This document shows, piece after piece, positions 25,602-37,652 of a stretch of 64,000 nucleotides of DNA (positions within the stretch are counted from its first letter, which is position 1; each line of letters opens with the position of its first letter). The stretch comes from Piromyces finnis (Eukaryota; Neocallimastigomycota; Neocallimastigomycetes; Neocallimastigales; Neocallimastigaceae). Below the pieces are notes generated by a model. That model worked only from the letters and a program-made list of their open reading frames with translations. It ran no database searches and was not told the origin of the DNA. The translations under genes and the position numbers were made by a program. The DNA is taken from NCBI GenBank assembly GCA_002104945.1, contig MCFH01000054.1, positions 248,001 through 312,000 on the forward strand, read 5' to 3'.

Positions 25602-26407
25602 ATGCAATTTGAAACTATCGAAAAGCAAGTTAAAATATTATTTTCATTTTGTATTGTAAGTCCATTATTTTTTTTTTTTTTTTTTTTAATATTATAATTA
25701 TTATTTTTTCAATAGTATTAATATTATTTATGATATTCATTTATCCATATGTATTCTAGTTTGTTCAATGTCTTGATATATTATACTTTATAATATTTGG
25801 TGAGGGATTCATCATTGAAAAAATAGTATATATATTACCTATGTTACTATTTGCCATTTTCCCGGGATTTTTATTATATGCACTAGTGAAGGTATTTTAT
25901 TATACACTTATTTATTTATTAATTGATAGTAAATTCAACTATAATATTTTTTTTTTTATTATTCATGTAATAATAAAAACATTTTAATTTATTTAATTAA
26001 TAGGGAAATAAATATATTCTAGTAAAATTTAATATATTATTTGAAGGTCTTCCATTTTACTATATTGCTATTGCAATAAAAAATATGATATGTTGGTCTT
26101 TTGAATTTATAAATAATGACATATCATTTTTTAATCTTATTGATTTTAAAAATCCTATGATCATGGGAGTAATGTTAGTTGTATTGATTGTTATAATAGT
26201 AACTATGGTAAGTGGTTTAATATCAAAGCAATGTCTATATTATTTTAAAAGCATTAAATGTATTTAACATTTATTAATCTATTATATATTATATATGTAT
26301 AGATATATTCAAGAAATATACTAAAAACTTATGTTAAAAAACTAAAAACTGAAAACAGAGCCTTAATTGGAGAAAGTGAAGAGGCTGTTCTATTAAAAAT
26401 GATTTAA
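25602..26407 (+). CDS. Small four-helix membrane protein of unknown function, 4 exons, 164 aa
   Basis: Exons: 25602-25655, 25760-25891, 26004-26207 and 26303-26407, all in phase 0 with clear GTAAG-type donors and TAG acceptors. The product has about four hydrophobic segments: the N-terminal ILFSFCIFVQCLDILYFIIF, then ILPMLLFAIFPGFLLYAL, a third around YYIAIAIKNMICW, and MIMGVMLVVLIVIIVTM. A hydrophilic C-terminal tail ends GESEEAVLLKMI. I cannot name the family. The conserved splice structure with strict phase 0 argues that it is a real gene despite its A/T composition. Topology suggests a MARVEL-like or other small tetraspan protein, which is conjecture. Confidence 0.75.
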
Positions 26408-28105
26408 ATATTTAAAAAAATATATACTAATATCAATTATAATAATTGTTTAATTTATACGAAAAGAAAACAAAAATAAGTAATGATAATAAAAATATAA
26501 AAACTATATAAAATTGTAATTAAATAATAATAGACTATAAAATAATGTAATTAATTTGCATTATAGTCATCTCATTGAAAATTAGAAATAATCTGGGCAT
26601 TTCTCAATAAATATTTAAATTTTAAAAATAGATAAATAGAAAAAAAAAAAAAAAAAGAATGATAGTTGATGAAATTTTCAATAATTTTAAGATTGAATAG
26701 AATATATCGATATCGAATATCTAGTAATGAAATAAAGAGATCATCTATATATTTTTTTCTTTTTTATTTGCTATAAAATGGTAATCATACAAAGAGAGAT
26801 GATATATATTTATTTTTAATGCCTCGGTACAATATATATAACAGATTAAGAAAAACATTTTATCTAATATTATTTAAATTATTTTCTGGTCAATTACCCA
26901 TACACTTTTGAAGAAATGAATACTCATTAGCTTTATTAATTATTACTTGATAATTTTTTTTATGAAAAGAGTCATTAAATCAATAGTAACAATGATATAA
27001 TGATAAAAATGTTAACTCTAAATATAATTTTTTTTTATTATTATTATTTTTATTTTTCTTTATACCTATTTTTACTATAATGCGAAATTTACTTTCTTTT
27101 TTCATTATTTAAAAATAAAAGTTCATATTCTATTCTATATTGATTCTCTTTCTTTTTTTTTTTTCAGAAACGAAAGTTTCCTTTCAATATTAAATAATTA
27201 TAAAAAATTTTATAAATATTAAAATATCATATAACATATTGATATAATATAATTTATTATATTAAAAATAATTCATTTAGTATCGAATGACAGGTTTTTT
27301 TTAAAAGTACATCATGAATAAGTATTATTAATTCAATTATTTAATACTTTCTATTATTAAATATTTAGCACCTATTACAGTATTAAGTAGTTTAAATTAT
27401 AATAAGCTAACCTGACTTTTTTTTTTTTTTTTTAATACTTTTAATACTACTTTTTTTCATAAAAAGAATGGTTGCTTCTACCTACCACCTCCCTCACTAA
27501 AATCATGTGAATTCAGGGATTTAAAAAAAAAACAATTTTTGATATAAAACCTTAAATATTATAAAAAAAGAAATTTGTTTGATGTTTTTTACAGAAAAAA
27601 AGTGGATTCTAAAAATTTTGAAAATCAATATGATTTCAATTACATTATAATTTCTAACCAATAATATTTAGTGAATATTAAAATAGATTACATTTTTATA
27701 ATAGTTATGTATTAGAAGAATTCTAAATGCATACAATGTTTTCATATATGTCATTATGTCATTATGTCATTTTTTTAGGATGAATTATTAATAATAAATT
27801 AAATCATACATTACAAGTATATTCTATAGAATTTAATAATATAATTATAATATATTATAATTAATATCAACAATAATTAATTTTAAATAATAAATAATAA
27901 ATAAATTTTATTATTAATTATCAATTATTATATAAATATTGTTTCCTACACAAAAAGGTGTGTTTTTCTTTTTTAAAACATTTAAAAAAAAAAAAGGACT
28001 TTATAAATAATATAATAATAATATTTTCTTATTAAAACAAAAAAAAAAAAAAAAGAAAACAAAAAACAAAAAACGTAATATTCAATTACAAATAAATAAA
28101 TAAAA
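26408..28105. other. Intergenic region
   Basis: This 1.7 kb is upstream of the inositol phosphate kinase gene. It contains a brief C-rich patch near 27475-27500 and A/T runs. I find no open frame with protein-like composition. Confidence 0.55.
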
Positions 28106-29786
28106 ATGTACAATTCTAACAATACCAGAGATATTAACATTCAACTTCAAGAAAGCGTTGGAGGTAATTACTATTATTTCATCATAACCATATCATAGTG
28201 ACAAATATTCTTAGTATAATATAGATTATATATAATATACATAAATATATATAATATAAAATAATAATAAAAGGTTTTTTTTTATATAAAAAAAAAGAAT
28301 ATATACTTAAATATTCAAAATTATAATTATAAATAACATAAATATTTCAATATTTATATTAATAACTTTTTTGTTATTTTATTTTTTTTTATTTTTTTTA
28401 CTTTCATCACTTAATATTTAAAATATTATGTATTGCTCAATTCTTACAATAAAATAAAAATGATACTACAAAATTATAATAAATAAAATATACAATTAAT
28501 AGCTGTATATGGCAAAATCAGTAAATTTGGTACAAATTTCTTCAAAATGATTACTGATCCAACCGCTGCTATTAATGGAGGTGGTGATGTTAAAACTTTT
28601 GATGGTCAAGTAGCCGGACATGGAGGTATTTTACAACTTCCAAACGGCAGTTTAATTAAAGGTTCAACTGATGTTGAACTTAATTTTTATAAGGCTGTTA
28701 AAGATAGTAATCTTCAATTAAAAAAATTTATGCCAGAATGTTATAATTTCGATCCAGAATATCAACAAATTAAAGGTATTTTTCTTAACCGAAAAAATAA
28801 AAATAAGTAAAATATATTGATAATACTGACGATACTAAATAATAAATTTTTTGAAAAAAATTTTTTTTTTTTATATTTTATATTATATAATTCATAAATC
28901 ATCAAAAAAGAAAAATACTTGGCTGGTAAAGATGGTTGTTTCATTAACATGCAAAACTTATTAACAAACTATCACAATCCAAATGTCATTGATATTAAGT
29001 TAGGTACCAAATTATATGATGATTACGCTGATGAAATGAAAAAGCAAAAAATGATTTCTTTAGCTAACAACACTACCTCTGCTGCTACCGGTATTCAAAT
29101 TTCAGCACTTCAAGTAATAATAAAAAAAAATTTATAATAATAATAATAATAATAATATGCTTTATATATAATTATACTAACAAAATATTCTTTTTTTAAA
29201 AAAAATACATTTTTCATTTTAATAAATAATTATTTTAATATTTATTATATTTAAAAAAAAATTAAAAAAAATTTTTATACCTTAGATTTTCGATAAACCA
29301 GAACAAAAAATCAAAAAGATTGGTAAAACTTATGGTAAAATGTTAACTGTTGAAAATCTTCCACATGCTTTATTAAGATTCTTCTATAACATTACTGAAC
29401 CAGTCTATAAAAATTCTATATACTCTAATGAAGAAGAATTAGATAAAAATTTCCTTAACCGTGAACCATCAAACTATACTGTTGGATTTTTCAAAGCTAT
29501 TCTTGCTCAAATATATGAATTAAGAGATGCTGTCTACAACAGTCACACTAGAATTGTTGGTAGTTCTCTTTGTATTATTTATGAAACTATTGAAGTTGCA
29601 AGAGAAGTTGAAAGAAGATGTCAAAATCCAAATGAATATTATTATCCATTCTCTATTCACCTTATTGATTTTGCACACTCTTATTTCGTTGATCCAAACA
29701 TGGGTGAAGATCAAAGCTTTATGACCGGTATCAATAATATTATTGTTATTATTGAAAACTACCTTAAAACTTTCAACAAAATTTAA
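28106..29786 (+). CDS. IPK2: Inositol polyphosphate multikinase (IPK family), 4 exons, 344 aa
   Basis: Exons: 28106-28163, 28503-28775, 28911-29113 and 29286-29786; phases agree. The family signature P-x3-D-x-K-x-G is present as PNVIDIKLG (Pro134, Asp138, Lys140, Gly142), the inositol-binding loop. The SSLL-type motif appears as GSSLCIIYE (about 270-278), and the metal-binding IDFAHS is at about 305-310. An early QVAGHGGILQ segment corresponds to the nucleotide-binding strand region. The length fits Arg82/IPK2-type multikinases, which phosphorylate Ins(1,4,5)P3 to IP4 and IP5. Members of the IP6K and IP3K branches share these motifs; the short length and lack of a large insert favour the multikinase. 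The first exon encodes just 19 residues, so an exon upstream is possible but not needed. Confidence 0.92.
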
Positions 29787-29823
29787 ACATTAAATTATTT
29801 TATCTCATATTCACAATAATAAA

Positions 29824-29861
<38 letters not shown>

Positions 29862-32471
29862 AGATAATTAAATTAAAATATAAATATATTTAAGCGAAAT
29901 TTCAATCATCAGTATCAAATCATTATAGTAATATCATAATATACAATACTCTAATAATACAAAATACAAAAAAAAAAAAAAAAAGTTATATTAATAAAAT
30001 TAATGTATCAAAACTAACATTAATTTAATATGTATTATTATAATCTTTTTTAAAAAAAAATATATTTGTTAAATATTATTCTTTTTCTTTTCACCGTTTC
30101 TTTTATTTTATTATTATTATTATTTATATATATTTCTTCTTATTAATATTTAAATTTTTTTAATACTTTTATGTATTTTTCAGTAAAAAAAAAAAAAATG
30201 AAAAAAGAAAAATATGGAGAAATGGGAAGAAAAAAGAAAAAGAAAAAAGAATTACATATATTTATTTATTAAAAAAAAAAAAAAGAAAAAGAATAAATAT
30301 ATCAATTTAAAATTAAAAAAGTAAATCCTTTTAATTTTAAACCTCAAAAATAAATAATAAAAAATATTCAAATATTATTGCATTAATAAATTAATTAAAA
30401 TCAAAATCTATTATAAATAATTTATATAAAGTTTTTATAAATATTATATTTGTGTTGTATAAAGAATTATAGAAATGATTAAGAAAAAAAAAACATTCTT
30501 TGGCCTGAGTACTATTATTTTTTTTGATATAATCGAGAGATAATAATATCAATAAGAAAGCCCAATGATATTAATAAAAGCAAAAATAATAATAATAATA
30601 ATGATAATTGTTCAGATATAAATAATTCATTTAGATTAAATGATCAATACATTAATAATTAATAGTTTTGATAATATAATTGATATTACTATATTTTAAA
30701 GTCAAATGGGTATATAATTCGACTTTTTCCTTTTTAATAAAAATAAAAGGATTTAAGATAATTCTAAATTATTAAGTGATATTGACTCAATATCGCCATT
30801 CTTTATAATTATTTAAAATCTTCTAAATAAAGCCATTCCTTTTATTTTTTAGTAGTGTTGTAGGCTATAATATAGCAACTATTAACACTGTACTAATAAA
30901 ACAAATCTATAAAGCTATTTATAAATATCATAGTTTTGTCTCCTGGTAAAATTTTACAAAAGTCTATTATCATTTCTGAATAATAATTATTTTAATTCTA
31001 CTATAATATGGTAAACTGGTTTATTTTATCTTATTCATTTTTATATTTCATTTATTAGAATTTAAATTTACTAAATATTTTTTTAATTATTAACTAATAT
31101 AATTGTTTGTGTTTTAAACGCGAAAAAAAAAAAAAAAAAAAAAAAAAAAGAAAAGATTTATATTATGATTAATATTTATTATAAACCCTTTAGTGTTTCA
31201 AAATAGTTTCTTGGACATTTTATAACATGATAACTCGGGAAATTATATTGAAGACATTTCTAATTTTTTTAATATTTAAGTTTTTAAGATCTTTTAGGTT
31301 GGGAGATTTATAATAAATAGTTTTGAAACTTTTTTATAATCATATTGTAAACTTTTGGGTATATGAGAAATTGTTTCACTAAAAATTTCATTTTTATTTT
31401 TGACTTTTGCTTTTTTTATTTTATTATTTAAAATTAAATGTAAAATATAAAATACTTATAAGCAGGTATACTGAATTTATTTTAATGAGCTTTATTAATA
31501 CCTTTATTAAGTTATAAAAACCTCAAAATATTTTGTTTTTATTTTTATTTCTTTAAATTTTATATAAATAATATAAAATATTGACTTTAAAATTTTAATC
31601 TTAATATTTTGATTCAAAAAAGCTTAATAAAAGGAGATTAAAGTTTATGTTTGATAATATTAGAATAAAAAAAAAAAGTCTTTTTTAAATATATATATAT
31701 TAAAAGTTATATAATAATATAATTATCACTAGCTTTAATCATATTAAAGTTATATTATATAACAATAAAAAATTAAAAGAAAAAATTAATCTTCAAAATA
31801 CCTACAAAATGAGTAGAAATAATGTTAATAACGATAATTATAGAAAGTATGTGATAAGAAAGGAAAAAAAAATAAAATAAGGAAAAAAAAAGATTATGGA
31901 AACATAATATTTTTATAAAAACTAACTCAATGTAGCATTTTTTTATTAAAATTTAAAAGCTTAATTTTTTTAAACCTTGTATTAAAAAAAATTTATAGTT
32001 TATTAATATTTCAACTTTTAAAAGTAATTCTATATGATAGAATTAGTATACAATATTTTGAATTTTGAATATGAATATATTTTAATTTTTTTTTTTTTTA
32101 TAATTTTTATAATATGATTTTAACCCAAATTTAATTTACTTTCAAAATGCTTATTATTCATATTTATTTATTATATATTAATGTTTAATAATGAAAAAAT
32201 ATAAAAAGTAAAATTATAAATAGGATAATAATTCTAATAATATTATAATCTTGATCACTGTAATACCATGTAATACCACCACAATTATTAATTGTAAAAT
32301 TTTTAAATTTTTATACAACTAAAAAACAAAATATTGAGATTTTTTTTTTTAATCATTGAATAAGATATATCAATGAATATCCTATCATATAATAATTTAT
32401 AAAATAACAAAACATAATTCATGCTTTTTTATCAATAGATAATTACTGAATATATTGTTTGATAATAAAAA
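29787..32471. other. Large intergenic region
   Basis: These 2.7 kb separate the kinase and receptor genes, the longest gap in the window. They include A runs (about 29829-29859 and 31123-31149) and a palindrome around TGACTCA at 30778-30794. The part from about 30470 to 31010 is slightly less A/T-extreme and may be decayed coding sequence, but all frames are broken and I could not identify a parent. Confidence 0.5.
30778..30794. promoter_or_regulatory. Palindromic bZIP-type site (TGACTCA core)
   Basis: The 17-mer GATATTGACTCAATATC is symmetric except for its central base, with eight-base arms. Its core TGACTCA is the classical Gcn4/AP-1 binding sequence. The site lies 1.7 kb upstream of the receptor start and 1.0 kb downstream of the kinase stop. 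Function is not shown. Confidence 0.35.
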
Positions 32472-35234
32472 ATGTTTAATAAACTAAAAATATTCTTATT
32501 AATACTTTTAAATATTGGTAAATATTATTATAACTCTTTTGTTGGACATATAATAATTATATTAATATTGTTTTGTTTTGTTTTTTAAATTTAAACCCAT
32601 ATATATAAATTAAATTAAAATATAATTAAATAGGGTTAATAAAATCCATTGAAGTGTTATTAATTGCAAATTCAGCATATGTTTACAATGGCATGTTTAA
32701 TGTGCTAGTAGATGAATTTAATAAATATTCCATTGAAAAGGAATTAAATATTCACTTGAACTTAGTTTTATTTTCTAGTGATACTACGGCATTTTATTCT
32801 GATGAATATGGAAATACAGTAGATTCTTTACTTTTAAGAAAGTCAGAAAAATATGATATTTATTGTTTTGACTCGGTTTATAATAATAGATATGGACAAT
32901 ATTTGGAGGATATAGAAAATTTATTGAAACAATACCATATGGATGATCATTTAAATTTATATAATAAAGGAAATGCCTTAAAAACAAGTAAATTTGGAGA
33001 AAAATGGATTGGATTGGTAATTTTTCCTTTTTCTTTTTATTTTCTTTTTTCTTTTTTTATTATTCTATTAAGTAGAATTACGCAAAATAGTAATTTTTTT
33101 TTTAAAAAAAACTATATTTTAAATAATTTCTTAATAAAAAAAAAATTGCATTAGAATTAATTGTATTAACATAAAATTACCATAATTAGCCTATCTATCA
33201 AAGATATTCAGTTCTATATTCAAACCAATTATTATTAGATAAATATAAAAAACAAGTTCCAGAAACCTGGGAAGAATTAATTAAAACAGGAAGATATATA
33301 TATGAAAAAGAAAAAGAAAATAATAATACATTACAATATATATATAATGGTTTATTTACAGGTATTTTAAAAGCACTCTTAAATAAAATATTATATATTA
33401 CGTGTATTAAAATATTTATTTAATTTTTATATGAATAGATTTAAATTCTTTTCCATCTTTTTACGAATTTATATATTCTTTTAGAAAAACATCCAAGAAC
33501 GAATTTCCTGAATTTGATAGTGAAGAAGTTTTAGAAGCCTTAAAATATTTAAAATATCTTAAAAGTGAAATTGCTTCTGGTAAATATTAATAAATAATAA
33601 ATAATAAATAAAATAAATTTAATAAAAATTAATAGGATATTTATATATATATATATATTTTTTTTTTCATACTATTGTTTTTCACAATAATAAAAATAAA
33701 ATAAAATAAAAAAGATGATATTTTTAAATATAATGAAAATTTTATAATAAAAGAAATGAATAAAGGAACAGGAATATTTACAAGAATGTGGGATACGGAA
33801 ACGACATTTCCACATTTAAATAAGACATCGTCACCTGGAAGTAAAAAAGGAATTAATACACATACATCCATCTTAGGCGGTATGAATGTAGGTATCAATA
33901 AATTTATTTCTGAAGAAAGGAAAAAAGCATCTCTTGAAGTTATTAAATTCTTTACATCCGAAGAAATCCAAAGAGAATTAATTGTAAAAAAATTTTTATC
34001 TTACTCCGCAATAGAAAAATTGTATGACGATGAAGAAGTATGTTCGTATTTAAGTTGTTTATTAGTAAAGGATTCAAATCCAATTACAAGAATCTTTGAA
34101 ATGGAAAATTCCGATGTGTATAAAGCAACTATTACAGATATTCTTAATAAATATTTATTTGAAAATATAAGCGCCGAGAAAGTTTTAGATGAAATTATTA
34201 ATATTAAGAAAGTATATAATTTTTCTATTAAATCGGCTTCCGGATTAATAATATTTGTATTATTAACTTCTGTAGCATGTATTATTTTATTTTTATTCCT
34301 TATTTTAATACAAGATAAATTTCATCAAAATTATCAATTATTTTCAAAAGATCAATGGTGGATGTATTGCATAGGAATTTTATTAATAATTTGTTCCCAA
34401 TTCTTTAATTATGGAAAATTATCTAGTATAAAATGTCAAACGAAATTTTCAATGTTCTTTTTAGGAATTACAGTTACATATATTCCTATTCTTTATAAAT
34501 TGACTATAAGTTTTCCAAATTCCAATAATAAATACAAAATATTTTATAAGAACAATAAAAATATATATATTTGTGGAGGTCTACTAATTGAATTAGTAAA
34601 TAATATATTATTTGCTTTTTCACCTTTCACTGTAGAAAACAAAATGTATTACGATACAAATATGAATAAAAATTTTAATCGTTGTACCATGACAAATAAA
34701 TATGGTAATATTATTGTATTAGTTGAGATTATAGAAAAATTATTTATGATGACAATGATTCTTATACTATCTTTTTGTGATTGGAATGTCAAAGAAATTA
34801 TGGATGATATTAAATCATTAGTTATTTCAATTTATATCAATCTTTTAACATTTATACTCTATATTGTCATACTCTATATCCCATTCACTAAATTTGAAAT
34901 TACTAATTCTCTTTCATCCTTTATCATTATGATCATGACTATTTCAAATTATATCTTTTTCCATTCTATAAGGATAATAATTATTAAGAACTCCAAAAAA
35001 ATTGGAAAGGAAGAAATTTTATATTTTAAATCAGTTTTAGTTGAAAAATCTGAATTTGTATCGACTAATACTCCTGAATCAGAGAGTTCTATTACAAAAA
35101 AAATTATTAGTTTTCATTATAGACCATATAGTATTGCTACTGAATCTGTTATTACCTCATCACAAAATTCAAGAAGAGTAAGTGTGCTTTCTGATAACAT
35201 ACGTAATAGTATTGATTATTCTGCAAATAGTTAA
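32472..35234 (+). CDS. Class C GPCR-like receptor with substrate-binding-protein ectodomain, 5 exons, 753 aa
   Basis: Exons: 32472-32517, 32634-33016, 33190-33361, 33439-33579 and 33715-35234. A signal-peptide-like N-terminus (MFNKLKIFLLILLNIG) leads into about 400 residues resembling a bacterial ABC sugar-binding protein (type II periplasmic fold). Features include YDIYCFDSVY, ETWEELIKTG, a typical ILGGMNVGINKF, and KKASLEVIKFFTSEE. Seven hydrophobic segments follow from about residue 421: IIFVLLTSVACIILFLFLI, then WWMYCIGILLIICSQFF, and five more, ending near IFFHSIRIIII. A Ser-rich cytosolic tail of about 60 residues completes it. The layout is a ligand-binding ectodomain plus a GABA-B/glutamate-type 7TM core. 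I expect a surface receptor for a sugar or other plant-polymer breakdown product, but the ligand is inference. The large last exon carries half the ectodomain and the whole 7TM core. Confidence 0.85.
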
Positions 35235-37652
35235 AAAAATAAAGTATATATTCACTTTATTTTTTTTTGTTACATAAGTTAAATGAAAATTAAATAGTTC
35301 ATTTAATTTTTATTATCTTTATAAACTTTTAATATTAAAACGTTATATTTATAAATATTGTTTCAATAAAAATTAATAATTTAATTCTTACAATTCAAAT
35401 ATGTATAAATATTATTAAAATATTTAATTTATCTTATATCTCATATTGATTTGGTGTAAAATATAAATTGAATTTTTGTGTATCTTTATATTATTTCATT
35501 AAACCTAGAATTTTTTTTTATAGAGTAATAATAATAAACTTTAATGGAAAAATAAATTATAATTAGAATAATAAAAAAATAAGACATTTTTACAATTTTA
35601 TACAACAAGAAATAATCTATTTTTATAGTGTTATAGAAGAGTGAATCTTTGATATTGAGAAAGAAATATTTTAAGTGAATAATAAATTATTTTGTTTTAT
35701 TAATACCAATAAAAACTTTTGGTTAATATGATCTTCTTTTCATATTTAATAAAAAAAAAATATAATATTTCTATTACATTTATGAAAATCATGTGTATAA
35801 TTCAAAAGTGATTTTCTTAATTATAGTATTACATTTCCTTTTAATCTATTTATTTTATTTAATAAAAAATTTATAAATTGATGTTATACACATGATTTAT
35901 ATAAATTTAATGCGCCACATAAATAACTTTTATTAGAAAATTCTTTTTTTTTTTTAAAAAAAATCATATTAATTAATTTTTAATCTAATCTTTTTAATTA
36001 TATACTTTTATTATTTTAAATAATAGTTTTAATGTAAATATTCATTATATATCTGTTAAATTTATAGTAATTGTATTACAGAACAATAATCTGTTCGTAA
36101 ATATAAGTAGTTTATGTTTATAAAAGATAAATTATTTATATTTACGAAAAGAAATTTTATTTATAAACTTTTAAAGTGAATCATCCATAAAATTTATGTT
36201 TCAAAGAATATTTCCAATTAGAAAAATTTTGTTAAATAGTGTGACAGAATCATCATCGAATATTTGAATGCATATTACACTTTTTCAGTTTACTAAAAAA
36301 GTATATCCGTTTGAGTACCGGTAAAATATTCTCATTAAAAGCTTGTATTTTTATGATTATTAATGTTTTACAACGATACAAGTTGTTTCACTATAATTTT
36401 TTTTTAATATTGAGATTTTCTAATTTTAGTACTAAAAATGTAAATAACATCATTAATATCTTTCTAACAATTAATTTTTATTTTTTTTCTAACGAGGTAG
36501 TGTTAATATCTATACATGTCAATTAAATTATAATATATCATTGGTATATTACATGTTAATGAATTATAAAATTTTATATATTTATAATTAGTAAAAAAAA
36601 CTTCATACCTATTAATAACCATTACTATTAATTATGGTAATAATTATTAATAAGTTTTATAGAGTTTTTATATATTTTCATTGCTATAATATCATAATAT
36701 TGAATATAGTAGAAATAATAATAATAGGTAAAAAATTATTGGGTTTTAATTATGATGATTTTCAAGTTTTTATTAAATTTTTTTATATAAAAAGAAAAAG
36801 ATTAAACTATGAATATGCTTTTATTACTCAAAAGTTATTGTATATTTATATATAATAATTATTATATATAAATAGTATTCATATATAATAGTAGGGATTA
36901 TCATTTTTTAAAAAAGTTTTTAAAAATTTCTGTTCATCTCGGCATTAAACTTTAATATTAATAGACCCAAAATCTTATTGGTTAAAATTAATTAATTAAT
37001 TAATTACCTAAAATAGAAATCATTTTAAATTTTATTTTGAAAAATAAATATTTATATAAAGTCTACTTCATTATAATTACTATGGTCACTTTTGATTATT
37101 GATAATTTCTGGTTATTTTCGTGTAACTTTTTTTAGTTTTCAACTTCACTTTTTTTTGTAATTTTAAAATTAAAGGTAATTTTATATGAATAATTTTATA
37201 ATTTAATTGTTTTAAATAATAAAAACTCATAGAAAAAAAAAGAATATGATAGAAAATATATTAAAACTAAGTATAAATAATAATATATATTAATATATTA
37301 GAATATATAATAATATATAACATATATAATGTAATATATTAAACTATTTTTTAATTCAAAAAGATTAAGAATTTTTCAAAAGGTATAAATACGCCTAGAA
37401 ATCCTTCTACTTTCAATTTATAAAAAAAAAAAAAAAAAAAAAAAGAATAAAGAAAGGAATCGTTAAATAAAATATTAAAACAAAATAAATAATATTCATT
37501 TTATTATTTTAATTATTTTTCTTTTGCATAATATTTTTATATTAATGATTCATACTACTCCATTTAATAGTTTCAAATTTAAAAAAAAAAAAAGTTTATT
37601 TTTAAAATTTATATATCAATTGAATGAGTGTATTTTGTAGAATCAATTTAAA
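35235..37652. other. Large intergenic region
   Basis: 2.4 kb of A/T-rich DNA with a 15-nt inverted repeat (35786-35898). Two short open frames at 36311-36526 and 36634-36855 have Ile/Asn/Lys/Phe composition like random A/T DNA and show no splice-linked partners, so I do not call them genes. Confidence 0.5.
35786..35898. repeat. 15-nt perfect inverted repeat with 83-nt spacer
   Basis: AAATCATGTGTATAA at 35786-35800 has its exact reverse complement TTATACACATGATTT at 35884-35898. The arms are perfect. In DNA this A/T-rich a single 15-nt match is not rare, so function is doubtful. Confidence 0.7.

Noticed and set aside
30470-31010. Possible decayed gene in the kinase-receptor spacer
   Set aside because: Slightly less A/T-extreme, but every frame is broken and no domain could be recognised by eye.
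36311-36855. Two short plus-strand frames
   Set aside because: Length is within chance for A/T DNA and composition is random-like; no splice-linked continuation was found.
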